Source of the DNA: Indibacter alkaliphilus LW1
GTDB taxonomy: Bacteria; Bacteroidota; Bacteroidia; Cytophagales; Cyclobacteriaceae
Reading direction: 5' to 3'
NCBI RefSeq assembly: GCF_000295935.2
Contig: NZ_ALWO02000033.1
Span: forward strand, 1-64,000
DNA: 64,000 nt
In this document: positions 16,904-26,273 of the stretch, in pieces
How the letters are laid out: every line of letters begins with the position of its first letter
Numbering within the stretch: the stretch's first letter is position 1
The notes under the pieces: model-generated
Databases searched by the model: none
The model's input: the letters and a program-made list of their open reading frames with translations, nothing else
What the model was told of the DNA's origin: nothing
Program-made: the position numbers and the translations under genes

Positions 16904-17442
16904 AAAAAATCAAGAATTTCGAATCCTATCCACGCTCAAGGCCTGCGCTGGCCTCCCGTACGTACGGGAAAATTCATCCCACCCTCCAAAGTTTCAATTT
17001 ACAGTTAGAAGTAAAGTTGATGGTTTGGTTCTTAAAGTTCAACGTGCAAAGATCCGGATACACATAATCCTTTTTAACTCATTTCGATATTACAAATTCC
17101 ATAAAGCGGAAATTCCGAATAGCAGAACCTTATTCAAAATGCCCTTAATGATGCTTTATTATGGGGCTGTGTCATTGTTTTATCCATTTAAATACGGCAT
17201 TGATATGGATATGATATGGAGTTGATACAGGCTTATTAATAGAAAGCTGCAAATTACCATTGCCTTTGGGTCAAATCTATTTCAAAGAAATGATGGCTAA
17301 ATAAGCAGGAAGTATGGTCACAACATCTGTTTCGTTGCCCAAAAGCATCAATTCTTAATTTTCAAGTAATTCATTTATAACAAACCTTAACTGTTGTTTT
17401 TTGACAGAATTCCAACATGGTGCAAATCTTGTTGGGCAAAAA

Positions 17443-18720
17443 TCAAGAATCTATGACTTCATACCTTTCTGCCAATTGGTTTATAAAATCCTCGAAGTCA
17501 CCTTTATAGTGGGATTTTAAAACAGCCAATTTGTATTTTGTTTTTTCAAAGAATGATACAACTAGCCAATCATTGAAACTACCTAAAAGGTACTCTTCTA
17601 GCCAGTTGGTTTCTGGTCTTAAGAAGAAAGTTAGATTGGGATAATGAAGCCTATTAAGTTTTCTTTTTATCCTAAAGGCTAGTTCTATTTGAAAATAATC
17701 CCCTTTGTCCATTCTTTTAATAACCAATTCAGGAGTTTCTTTTTTGAATTCGCAAGGTCTCATCCAAGACCTCATTGGTTTGCCTTTTACATACTTCAAC
17801 CCTCTGGTATGAAAAAAATACACATACTTTTGAGTTAGCAAGAGCTTATAGGCTTGATGCCATAATTTGAAAAGTTGTTTACCCTTTTCTAGTTCCTCAC
17901 TGGTTGGGACAAAAGTATCATCCCAAGATGAATTGCTAACAGGTGCCAATTCCCGCATTTTGAAGCAGATTTTTGAGAGTTCTTTTTGGTCTTGACTCAA
18001 TACCAATTCATTGCCGTCATCTTCATTCAAATGAAAAGTAGCAAAAGTCTTTATTTTTTCTCTGTCTTTAGAAGTAACACCATGGAGAGGTACGAGAAAT
18101 GGATAATGATTTGAGTGAAATGAACTCAGGATTGTGTCTGCTAACGCAAATCCTATGGCCTTGTCAGTAATTGGAAGATTTTCTGCTAAGCTTCTTGGCT
18201 GGATTTCATCTTTTGGGATCTCAAGATCATCTTGTAACTCAAGAAGTGGATAGCCAGGTTTGTAAAATGATGGATATTTGGATTTTAATTTTATATCAAA
18301 CCCTCTCCTATCATTAATAATTTGAAGATACTTACTCCGGCCAGTTTTTGGATCAAAGAAATCAGGCCAATAGTATTTATCAAAGTAGGCTTTTCCGGAA
18401 ATGCCCATAAATTCACGCAATGCAATGTATACATACCGACTCAAGTAAGAAAAATCCGTATCGAAACTACAACTAACCAGAAGTTCCTTCTCCGTAACTT
18501 TCAAATAGACCAGCTTTTTAGGTTCGCCGGGTAACTTTACAGATAAAGTAAGTATTTCATTTCTAAAACTCAGTTCGGTAGTTTCTACTTGAAAGTAATC
18601 TATCAGTTTTCCGAATTTTGAATGGGCATTCAGGATTTCTTTCGAAAGGCAAAAAGTGCCTTTTTCCAATGGCAGTTTGAAGAACTTTTTCTCATCGATA
18701 GTTTGAATTTTCTTTTTCAT
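17443..18720 (-). CDS. Uncharacterised protein, partner of the HEPN gene
   Basis: The start is placed at 18720 (MKKKIQTIDEKKFFKLP), giving 425 residues; a longer frame to 18789 would overlap the HEPN gene and has a poor N-terminus. No domain is recognised. Visible traits are many Lys/aromatic residues, no signal peptide or membrane helix, a central YWPDFFDPKTGRSKYL and a C-terminal YKGDFEDFINQLAERYEV. It follows the HEPN gene by 20 bp on the same strand, so the two form an operon. A weak likeness to the N-terminal region of some Bacteroidota SNF2-type helicases came to mind but is not reliable. Confidence 0.6.
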   Translation of the reverse strand: MKKKIQTIDEKKFFKLPLEKGTFCLSKEILNAHSKFGKLIDYFQVETTELSFRNEILTLSVKLPGEPKKLVYLKVTEKELLVSCSFDTDFSYLSRYVYIALREFMGISGKAYFDKYYWPDFFDPKTGRSKYLQIINDRRGFDIKLKSKYPSFYKPGYPLLELQDDLEIPKDEIQPRSLAENLPITDKAIGFALADTILSSFHSNHYPFLVPLHGVTSKDREKIKTFATFHLNEDDGNELVLSQDQKELSKICFKMRELAPVSNSSWDDTFVPTSEELEKGKQLFKLWHQAYKLLLTQKYVYFFHTRGLKYVKGKPMRSWMRPCEFKKETPELVIKRMDKGDYFQIELAFRIKRKLNRLHYPNLTFFLRPETNWLEEYLLGSFNDWLVVSFFEKTKYKLAVLKSHYKGDFEDFINQLAERYEVIDS

Positions 18721-18740
18721 AATATTTTGTCTTAAAATTT

Positions 18741-19598
18741 TTATTCTGAGGTTTTCATTGCTGCAAGTGCATCCATCTTGACACGGCACATGGATTCAAC
18801 CATTTCGATAAAGGACGAAACCTTCTCCAATAGCTCTTCTGCCTCTTTTTGGGAAACAGTAAAATCCAATGAATACCTTGTCTTGCCATAACTCTTCATT
18901 AGAATATCGAAGAGTCTTCTACAGGAAGGCTTTTCTCCAACCAATAAGAGATGGGGTTCATCGGAAAAACTTCTGCATAGCCCCAACAAGCGGTGCAGGT
19001 TGTGGAATTCGGATCTGTAGTCTAAATGTATCTTGATCAATAAAATGCAGGATTGCTCTACCGCTTGATGCAGGGAAAAGGTGGTGATATTATAACTCCC
19101 TCTGGAGAGACTATCTCTGGCACATTCCAAAAACCCTTTTGCCATAGCCATCCGGCATGAAAAATGTTTTTCGGCTTTTTCCAGTGCATTCGAAGGATTG
19201 AACTTGGGTATGAAGAGATTGTCAATAAATCCACTCTTGGTATAGAGGTATTTGCCCTTTGATAAGACGGTGATAAAGAACCGGTTATTGGCCTCAATCT
19301 GCTCTTGGATGGTGCTTTCGCCATGACATACGATGGTGGCTTGACCGATTTGGTAATGGTGGTTGACAAAGTCCTGAATTTCATAATCAATTCTGTTGCA
19401 GGACTCCATGCAGATCAGCAGACAGCAATGCACTTGTTCGGTTTTATTTTTGACAAAACAGCCCTTCTGCTTATTTTGGAGGGTTTGTTGTCCAAAGGAG
19501 ATGATCCGGGTTGGTTGAAACTTTTCTACCAGGAGTTCCAAAAATGCATTGAAATGCGCTTTTCTATCTATGTCGGTTTTTGTGATTTGGGTATCCAT
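18741..19598 (-). CDS. HEPN-domain protein with N-terminal nucleotidyltransferase-like region
   Basis: Encodes 285 residues. The C-terminal ~150 are HEPN-like: SYNITTFSLHQAVEQS (about 168-183) and SEFHNLHRLLGLC (196-208), the paired helices typical of the fold. The first ~125 residues resemble a degenerate MNT-type nucleotidyltransferase (RIISFGQQTL at 31-40 in place of GSxARG; no clear acidic pair). A clear Rx4-6H RNase motif is not obvious, so activity is uncertain. It leads an operon with the unknown gene at 17443. A MNT-HEPN toxin-antitoxin-like or regulatory role is inference. Confidence 0.65.
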   Translation of the reverse strand: MDTQITKTDIDRKAHFNAFLELLVEKFQPTRIISFGQQTLQNKQKGCFVKNKTEQVHCCLLICMESCNRIDYEIQDFVNHHYQIGQATIVCHGESTIQEQIEANNRFFITVLSKGKYLYTKSGFIDNLFIPKFNPSNALEKAEKHFSCRMAMAKGFLECARDSLSRGSYNITTFSLHQAVEQSCILLIKIHLDYRSEFHNLHRLLGLCRSFSDEPHLLLVGEKPSCRRLFDILMKSYGKTRYSLDFTVSQKEAEELLEKVSSFIEMVESMCRVKMDALAAMKTSE

Positions 19599-19897
19599 GC
19601 CTCTGCCGTTTTCTGTAAGCCAAATTGGTAGAAAGCAATGAGATAAAATATTCTAAAACAGCATATGCTAGTCGATATTGGGGATAAAATATTCGGTTCC
19701 ACTTCAACATTTTATACGGCATAAATGGGCAATAAATTATTCAGGTTAAGCCGTTCGAAGAAGGTGAAGGATATGGATTAAGATGGGATGGAAAGTGGTA
19801 AGTGTTTATTTTTCTTTGTTTAATTAAGCATTTAAAAATAAATTTGGGAAAGACAATCAACAGAAATCATTAAATTGGCTTTATATAAAATCGCACT
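19599..19897. other. Divergent intergenic region between HEPN and XRE genes
   Basis: About 300 bases holding the upstream regions of two divergent operons. The plus-strand promoter of the XRE gene is described separately. A matching box for the minus-strand HEPN gene could not be fixed. No other structure is evident. Confidence 0.5.
19816..19846 (+). promoter_or_regulatory. Bacteroidota-type promoter for the XRE gene
   Basis: TTG at 19816-19818, exactly 20 bases, then TAAATTTG at 19839-19846. This matches the phylum consensus TTG-N(~20)-TAnnTTTG. Transcription would start near 19853, leaving a leader of about 45 nt before the ATG at 19898. Confidence 0.75.
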
Positions 19898-20302
19898 ATG
19901 AAGGAGAGCATTCACCACGGCAGAAATATCAAGCGCTTCAGGGAAATGATGGGCATCAAGCAGGAAGTATTGGCTTTTGAGCTTGGTGAGGATTGGTCGC
20001 AAAAGAAGGTTAGTCTTCTAGAGCAAAAAGAAGAAATTGAAGAAGATCTGCTTCGTCAGGTGGCAGAGGTGCTTAAGGTTCCTGCTGAGGCGATAAAGAA
20101 TTTTACAGAAGAGGCTGCCGTAAATATTATTTCGAATACTTTCAACGATCAGTCCAATGGGTATAATTATTATCCAACGATTAATATTAATCCGATGGAA
20201 AAATGGGTTGAAACTTTGGAAGAAAACAAAAAACTGTACGAGCGCTTGCTGGAATCCGAAAGGGAGAAGGTGGAACTTTTGAGAAAGATGCTGGAGAAGT
20301 AA
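19898..20302 (+). CDS. XRE-family transcriptional regulator
   Basis: A 134-residue protein. Residues ~8-65 form a Cro/CI-type helix-turn-helix (NIKRFREMMGIKQEVLAFEL, then WSQKKVSLLEQKEEIEEDLL). The last ~35 residues are a Glu/Lys-rich coiled coil (ENKKLYERLLESEREKVELL) that probably dimerises. The middle is polar, with NYYPTININPMEKW. It lies 228 bp upstream of the SIR2 gene in the same direction and has its own promoter. It could regulate the neighbouring operons, but this regulator type also occurs alone in Bacteroidota. Confidence 0.88.
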   Translation: MKESIHHGRNIKRFREMMGIKQEVLAFELGEDWSQKKVSLLEQKEEIEEDLLRQVAEVLKVPAEAIKNFTEEAAVNIISNTFNDQSNGYNYYPTININPMEKWVETLEENKKLYERLLESEREKVELLRKMLEK

Positions 20303-20530
20303 GGAAATAGACCTTTTTGGGAAACACTTTTTGTTTTCTGTTCATGACTGGATTTTTTTCCACTGTGGTTTGGAAGTGGGTTGTTTTATTTATTGTGAGT
20401 TTCCCCAATGATTGTTATATGTAGAGATAGAAAGGCAAAATTTTTTAGTTGATTTTCTTTGATGAATAGGTGGTATCTGGGGAGAGTTTTTTTAATTTGG
20501 GTGGCGATAAAATAAGATGCAATTTAACTC

Positions 20531-21745
20531 GTGAACAGTATGAAATACATTTTACTCAACAATAATAGTTCTGTAGCTTATGATGATAGTGATGACTCCG
20601 ATGTAAAAGTCTATATTGATGGTAAACTTCATGATTTCAAAGATAGCACTGAAAATAGAATTGATTATGCAATTGCAACAAAAAGGAATAAATACATCCA
20701 AACCCTAAATAATCAATTTGAAAATTTATTACTCTTAACCGGTGCAGGTTCTTCTATTGGTTGGGGTAAAAGTGGAAAATTAGGCAAATCAATGGCTAAT
20801 TTATGGGATGATGCTGAAGTTCTTTTAACTGCCGAAGTTTTCCGAAAACTACTTGAAACCATTGGTTATAATGAAACGTGGGAAGATGGTACAATAGTAA
20901 AGAATTTAGAAAAAGTTCTTTCAATGGCAACTCCAGCTATACCTTATATACCTAAAGCAGATATAGATATTGAAGATTGCGTAAATAGAATTAAAGATTT
21001 CATCAAAGAAGCATGCCAACTGAGTTTGCCAGATAATTCACCACACACTCTTTTGTTAAACAAAATAACTAAACGAAAAGTCACTTTGCCGAGATTTAAG
21101 CTATTCACATTGAATTACGATTTAATGTTTGAACAAGCAGCTTGTGAAAGTAATTTCGTGGTCATAGATGGATTTTCATTTTCTCAACCAAGAATATTCA
21201 GTGGCCGTAATTTTGACTACGATATTGTTTCCCGAAATCAAAGTAGAGTAAAAGAAGAAGATAACTTTATTCAAAAAGTTTTCCATTTATATAAATTACA
21301 CGGCTCAGTAAATTGGGAAAGACAAGACAATAAAATCATACAGAAAGAAAATCCAAATAGCCCGTTGATGATATATCCACATCAATCAAAGTATGAAAGC
21401 TCTTATGAACAACCATATTTTGAAATGATGTCAAGATTTCAATCTAATCTACGAAAGGAGAATGTTTTTCTTATTACAATGGGATTTAGTCTGGGTGACA
21501 AGCATATTGTAACGGCAATTGTTGAGGCTCTGGAACAAAACCCAAGTTTTCAATTAATGATTGTAAATAGAAGTATAGATGAGGCCAACGAAAATCTGAA
21601 ACCTTTTATTGATGCTGCTAAAAAGTATTCCAATATATCTATTGTTTCAGAAACCTTTGAGGATTTCGCTAAAAATTATCCCGACTTAAAATCATACAAT
21701 CAGGAAAACACAAGACAAATAGTAATTAATCTCCCAAATAGTTAA
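20531..21745 (+). CDS. SIR2-like domain protein, first gene of a SIR2-HerA operon
   Basis: A 404-residue protein with a SIR2-type NAD-binding fold. LLLLTGAGSSIGWG (67-80) is the glycine loop, TLNYD (193-197) carries the Asn-Asp pair, and LHGSVNW (256-262) carries the catalytic-type His. LITMGFSLGDKH follows nearer the C-terminus. In defence systems such proteins deplete NAD+ upon phage sensing; that role is inferred. A herA-like gene starts 2 bp after its stop, the arrangement of known SIR2-HerA systems. The start is uncertain: GTG at 20531 or ATG at 20540 (MKYILLN). The region is markedly AT-richer than the core genes. Confidence 0.9.
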   Translation: MNSMKYILLNNNSSVAYDDSDDSDVKVYIDGKLHDFKDSTENRIDYAIATKRNKYIQTLNNQFENLLLLTGAGSSIGWGKSGKLGKSMANLWDDAEVLLTAEVFRKLLETIGYNETWEDGTIVKNLEKVLSMATPAIPYIPKADIDIEDCVNRIKDFIKEACQLSLPDNSPHTLLLNKITKRKVTLPRFKLFTLNYDLMFEQAACESNFVVIDGFSFSQPRIFSGRNFDYDIVSRNQSRVKEEDNFIQKVFHLYKLHGSVNWERQDNKIIQKENPNSPLMIYPHQSKYESSYEQPYFEMMSRFQSNLRKENVFLITMGFSLGDKHIVTAIVEALEQNPSFQLMIVNRSIDEANENLKPFIDAAKKYSNISIVSETFEDFAKNYPDLKSYNQENTRQIVINLPNS

Positions 21746-21747
21746 GC

Positions 21748-23502
21748 ATGAGCTATAGCCCTTTTAATCACAGCCATTTTCTCGGATATGTAAATTTTGT
21801 CTCCCCCGCATTTGTGAAAGTGCATTTTCCATCGTCGGTTCTGATGAAAACATTTGTTCACCATGCAGAAGTATTGCGTGGCGGGCTTGTAGGCAATTAC
21901 ATCGTTATTGAGGGAGAGGAAAAAGGGTTTCTGGGCAAAATGTTAGAAATATCATTGCCAGAAAAGGAACGATTGGAATTAAGCGAAAGAACCTTTTCGA
22001 CTAAGGAATTTCATCCAGTAGGAAAAATAGAAATCCTTTTATCATTTGATCTGTTTGATCCAAGCAGAATAGAAAAAGGCATAAATAGCTTACCGCTTAT
22101 TGGTTCTAAGGTATTTATTTGTTCGGCAGAATTTCTTTCTACTCATTTTAAGACCTTTGGAATAAAACCGGAGAACATTGAACATTCCCCCACTTTTAGA
22201 ATGGGAAATTTGATATATGATAAAAATGTTCCGGTAGATATTTCCCTGCAGGCTATATTTAGTCGTCATTGTGCAGTCGTAGGCACAACTGGGGGAGGGA
22301 AAAGTTATACTATTAGTAAATTTATTGAGGGAGTTATAGGAACTGGAGCAAAAGCTATAATCTTAGATCCTACTGGAGAATATTCTACATTCGATACTCA
22401 TCAAAAGGTTGACCACTCAATACTTATTTCGGAAAGCTATTTTCCGTATCAAAACTTAACCATTAATGACTTATTTGTTTTATTTAGACCATCGGGACAA
22501 GTACAGCAACCTGTTTTATTAGAAGCTATAAAATCGTTAAAAGTTGCCCATTGCCTGATGAATAATATTCCCAATAACGGTCATAATAACGATGGGACTA
22601 ACGATACCTTTACATTTAGAGGACAACAAGTAATAATAAACAATGGATTAATCGTAAAGCAAGGTAATTTTACCTCTGCATACAATAACGCCTACTTTAC
22701 CTATAAAGCTATTATAGAAGATTTTTCAATAAATAATTTTGCCATAAAATTGCTTCATAGGCAAATTGGCAACGAATGCTTTCAAATATTCAACGATCGT
22801 TGGGCAAACAATAGAGATGAAAGAAATTTTGGAAATGCTACAAGCTTAATTATGCGTGTTAATAATGTAATATCTGACAACGATTATTCTGGAATGTTTG
22901 GGTTTAATACCCCAACCACCAATAACCTAATAACCAAGATAAACGAGTTTTTGAACAATCCAAGCTTAAACGTATTAAGAATTGGTTTTGAAAATGTGCC
23001 TTACAATTTTCAAGCAAGAGAAATTTTAGCAAATTCACTGGGAAGATACTTATTGAATAAAGCTCGATTTAATGCTTTCCGAGAAAACCCTTTAATACTC
23101 TTTGTGGATGAAGCGCATCAGTTTTTAAACAAGAAAGTGAAGGATGAGTATTTTGAAAGCACAGAATTGAATGCTTTTGATAATATAGCAAAGGAAAGTC
23201 GAAAATATGGTTTGTTTTTATGTTTGTCAACACAAATGCCAAGGGATATTCCAGTTGGCACATTAAGTCAAATGGGAACATTCGTTACCCATAGACTGAT
23301 AAATTACCAAGATAAAGAAGCAATTGCCAGTGCTTGTTCAACTGCCAATAAAGAGACTCTTTCATTCTTACCCTCTTTAGGGGCAGGGGAAGCAATTATT
23401 ATGGGTGTTGATTTCCCTATGCCCATATCTGTTATGGTCGATTTGCCAACAATTACACCTAAATATGATACCCCAAAATTCACCAAGCCAACGGAGGCTT
23501 AA
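21748..23502 (+). CDS. HerA-type ATPase/helicase of a SIR2-HerA system
   Basis: A 584-residue FtsK/HerA-superfamily ATPase. The N-terminal ~150 residues form a HAS-barrel-like domain. Walker A is GTTGGGKS (179-186), followed by LDPTGEYSTF (207-215), typical for HerA. Walker B is LILFVDEAHQF (449-459), and a sensor-type LSTQMPRDIP lies further on. HerA rings are hexameric and move DNA; in defence operons they assemble with SIR2 or nuclease effectors (established for the family). It is tightly packed with SIR2 (2 bp) and the nuclease gene (8 bp), so the three are co-expressed. Confidence 0.92.
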   Translation: MSYSPFNHSHFLGYVNFVSPAFVKVHFPSSVLMKTFVHHAEVLRGGLVGNYIVIEGEEKGFLGKMLEISLPEKERLELSERTFSTKEFHPVGKIEILLSFDLFDPSRIEKGINSLPLIGSKVFICSAEFLSTHFKTFGIKPENIEHSPTFRMGNLIYDKNVPVDISLQAIFSRHCAVVGTTGGGKSYTISKFIEGVIGTGAKAIILDPTGEYSTFDTHQKVDHSILISESYFPYQNLTINDLFVLFRPSGQVQQPVLLEAIKSLKVAHCLMNNIPNNGHNNDGTNDTFTFRGQQVIINNGLIVKQGNFTSAYNNAYFTYKAIIEDFSINNFAIKLLHRQIGNECFQIFNDRWANNRDERNFGNATSLIMRVNNVISDNDYSGMFGFNTPTTNNLITKINEFLNNPSLNVLRIGFENVPYNFQAREILANSLGRYLLNKARFNAFRENPLILFVDEAHQFLNKKVKDEYFESTELNAFDNIAKESRKYGLFLCLSTQMPRDIPVGTLSQMGTFVTHRLINYQDKEAIASACSTANKETLSFLPSLGAGEAIIMGVDFPMPISVMVDLPTITPKYDTPKFTKPTEA

Positions 23503-23510
23503 GTTCGGAT

Positions 23511-25196
23511 ATGGATATTGAACAGAAAATTGATGAACTACAACAATTGGTATCAAATTATGATATTGAAAGTTTTGCCGGGCAACTCGCATACTTCATA
23601 AAGAACCGACCGGATCCCTTTGCAGAGATTGATTTGAACAAATTTGAATCAAAACTGAAAGATTTCCTTTATCTGATAGCGCTAAATGTTTTCTCCGAAA
23701 AAAGAGGTACTGAAAAATTTGAGATACCTTTCGATGGTTTGGGAATAGTTGCCAATAAACTAAATGAAATCAAAGGTTTCAATCGTGTAGAAAAAGTGGT
23801 TGATTACACAACGGAATCTATAATTCACGAATTGGCATTTAGAAATCATTTTGACAATGGGGCACTGAGCTATGTAGAACAGGATTTAGAGCGTCTAAAA
23901 AGTGTTTATGCCCCTTTTGAAGATAAAATTGTTCAAGACTTTGGGTTTGATGTTGGTTTCTTAATAGACGTGTGTAAAGAGATTGAATTAATTTCAATGA
24001 TCAGGTTTAAGTCTCTGACGGAATTTTCCCATGCCAAAGAATATTCGGATTTTTATGATAGAATTAAGAACAAGGGGATGGCTTTTACCGAGTCATTTGA
24101 ATTGTTACCGGAAGATGTCCAAGAAGCGTTTCATTCTTTCAACGCTAAACCCTATGCTTGCTTAATGTTTACGGCCGAGGATTTGTACTATAAGTTGGAA
24201 AAAGAGAAGGTTGATAAATTCCTTTTGTTGTTTTCTCGCTCACCTGTGCCAGATACTAAGGTAAGATACTATTCTGCCGAAAGTTCATTTGAATTGACAC
24301 CAATACTAAAATTGCCTAACGGAAATTATTTAAGTGTCTATGGAAAACAAATACCTATTTCTATTTACAAACAACTGTTTAGTCATTTATTAAATGATAA
24401 GAAGTTAAAAGATAAGTTGTTAAAGCATAGGGAGAGAAATCTTGAAAGAAAGGTTGCTGAAGTGTTCAAATACTTTTTCTCATCGAGAGACACTTTCTTT
24501 TACGAGAACTACTTCATAGAAAATAACTTTGAGCAAGACCTTCTTATAATTCACAGAGGGACTGCAATTATTGTGGAGACGAAAGCTTCCAAATTAAGGG
24601 AGCCGTTTAGAGATGTCGATAAAGCGATAAAAAGATTAAAAGACGATTTTAAAGACTCAATACAATATGGTTTTGAGCAATGTTTACGAGTGGAAGATTA
24701 TTTTTTCGGTGATGCTCTTTTTGAAATTAAGGATAAGAAAGGTGAAATTTTATATGCCGTTAATCCGAGGAAATTCCATAACATATTTTCAATAGTAGTT
24801 ACAATAGAAAGATTTGGAAATTTACAAACAGATTTGAAATTAATGCTTGACAAAGATGATGATGTTGACTTCCCCTGGTCAGTGTACATTGATGACCTTG
24901 AAGTCTTCCTATTAGCTCTCAAGCAGAATAAAAAAAATCCGGTAAGTCAATTTCTGAACTTCTTAAAACTAAGAAAAGAAATGCACGGGAGAATGTATGC
25001 TATTGACGAATTAGATATATGTGCAACTTATCTGCAAAATCCGGAAAAATTCAGGCAGTATTCAAAAGCCAATGATGCCTACTTGACTTTTTCTCCATAC
25101 GAGCAAGGGGATTTCGATAAATTATACTGGGCAAATCAACTTCGTTTCAAAGAAAAACCCTTGCCTGATGATTTCTACAGATTTGGAATTCCATAA
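23511..25196 (+). CDS. Putative PD-(D/E)XK nuclease, third gene of the SIR2-HerA operon
   Basis: A 561-residue protein not recognised as a named family. A restriction-nuclease-like core is visible: Glu312 in the helix NLERKVAEVFKYFF, Asp343 in EQDLLII, then Glu356-x-Lys358 in GTAIIVETKASK. That is the E...D...ExK order of PD-(D/E)XK enzymes. The N-terminal 300 residues are mixed alpha/beta with no motif I can name. The C-terminus resembles nothing specific (LTFSPYEQGDFDKLYW). It begins 8 bp after herA. Catalysis is inferred; NERD- or Mrr-like relatives are possible. Confidence 0.72.
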   Translation: MDIEQKIDELQQLVSNYDIESFAGQLAYFIKNRPDPFAEIDLNKFESKLKDFLYLIALNVFSEKRGTEKFEIPFDGLGIVANKLNEIKGFNRVEKVVDYTTESIIHELAFRNHFDNGALSYVEQDLERLKSVYAPFEDKIVQDFGFDVGFLIDVCKEIELISMIRFKSLTEFSHAKEYSDFYDRIKNKGMAFTESFELLPEDVQEAFHSFNAKPYACLMFTAEDLYYKLEKEKVDKFLLLFSRSPVPDTKVRYYSAESSFELTPILKLPNGNYLSVYGKQIPISIYKQLFSHLLNDKKLKDKLLKHRERNLERKVAEVFKYFFSSRDTFFYENYFIENNFEQDLLIIHRGTAIIVETKASKLREPFRDVDKAIKRLKDDFKDSIQYGFEQCLRVEDYFFGDALFEIKDKKGEILYAVNPRKFHNIFSIVVTIERFGNLQTDLKLMLDKDDDVDFPWSVYIDDLEVFLLALKQNKKNPVSQFLNFLKLRKEMHGRMYAIDELDICATYLQNPEKFRQYSKANDAYLTFSPYEQGDFDKLYWANQLRFKEKPLPDDFYRFGIP

Positions 25197-25264
25197 ATAG
25201 AATGTCATGTTCAGGCAGAAGATAAAAGATCAGTATTGTATATGTTAATAATGACAAAATAATA

Positions 25265-26065
25265 ATGGCAGGTATTAAACGTCCGATGTTTGAGGCCCAC
25301 GTATTGGAGGGCTTATGTAGAGTAATAGGAGATACAACAGATGGTCTAACAGGTACAGAAATAGGACAAATCCTTTTAAACTCCAATATCCCCGACATTG
25401 ACCCCCAAAACACTAAATGGAGAAGATTATATTCAGCATTTGCTGATTGGCAAAATAAGCATCAATGCTCAAATCATATATTAAGATTTATTCAAGACGC
25501 TTTACAACCTGTGAGGTACATTGGGAAAGAAGAAACTTTCCACAATCGTAGGTTGGAAGTGAATAAACGATTGGCATTTATCGGTACTGAATTTACAGAG
25601 CAGGGAAAATTTAGATTAGTTGAAAAAGCTACCACAATTGCAGAAGCCGAACAACGAGCCAGCCGTTTGAAGCATAAGTTGGAAAACAGAAATGTTCATC
25701 CAGCGATTTTTGATTATTGTAGGGCTGAATTATTGGTTGAAAACTACTTCCATTCAGTCTTTGAGGCCACCAAAAGTATTGCAGACCGTTTGAGGGCAAT
25801 GACTGGACTTTATGCAGATGGCAATGCTTTAGCAGAAACCGCATTTTCTACCAACAACCCTTTGATTAGAATCAATCGCTTAAAAACTGATACGGACAGA
25901 AGCGAACATATCGGATTATGTAATCTAATTAAAGGGGTTTTTGGCTTAATTAGAAATTCTACTGCACATGAACCGAAAATTAAGTTTGAAATTATCGAGG
26001 AAGAGGCTTTGGATATTTTTAACACTATATCCTACATCCATAAACGACTTGATAAAGCAATCTAA
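25265..26065 (+). CDS. TIGR02391/Ymh-family protein with HEPN-type RNase motif
   Basis: A 266-residue protein whose C-terminal half fits the TIGR02391 (Hypoth_Ymh) family: YCRAELLVENYFHSVFEA (151-168), LAETAFSTNNPLIRIN (189-204) and HIGLCNLIKGVFGLIRN (215-231). It contains Arg230-Asn-Ser-Thr-Ala-His235, a perfect Rx4H motif of HEPN ribonucleases. The N-terminal ~110 residues look like a separate helical recognition domain (GLTGTEIGQILLNS). It lies 68 bp after the nuclease gene on the same strand and may be a fourth member of the defence operon. RNase activity is inferred. Confidence 0.85.
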   Translation: MAGIKRPMFEAHVLEGLCRVIGDTTDGLTGTEIGQILLNSNIPDIDPQNTKWRRLYSAFADWQNKHQCSNHILRFIQDALQPVRYIGKEETFHNRRLEVNKRLAFIGTEFTEQGKFRLVEKATTIAEAEQRASRLKHKLENRNVHPAIFDYCRAELLVENYFHSVFEATKSIADRLRAMTGLYADGNALAETAFSTNNPLIRINRLKTDTDRSEHIGLCNLIKGVFGLIRNSTAHEPKIKFEIIEEEALDIFNTISYIHKRLDKAI

Positions 26066-26273
26066 AAAACAAAGGGGAGTTATCTTATTTTTTATCACAC
26101 AAACTCCCCAATGTCAAAATCACCCAAACCACTATTCCGCTGGGAAGAACCGGAATCCGTTCCGGTGGGGAGGCTTTTATCGAGCAAGGCTGCGATTTTT
26201 TGCGAAGCTCCCTCCATTGAGTTTTCGAGCAGACTGAACAATTCGGTTCCCTGTATCCGTTGAACTATACCGA

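Larger units (their letters stand above)
16573..17442. other. Long intergenic stretch with a degenerate repeat and a hairpin repeat
   Basis: I find no convincing gene in these ~870 bases. Two structures can be named: a decayed sequence at about 16622-16764, related to one at 26569-26711, and a strong hairpin at about 16875-16903. A 66-codon open frame at 17025-17225 has no recognisable motif and was not accepted. Confidence 0.6.

Noticed and set aside
17025-17225. 66-codon plus-strand ORF
   Set aside because: No motif, poor composition, no promoter, surrounded by relic sequence.
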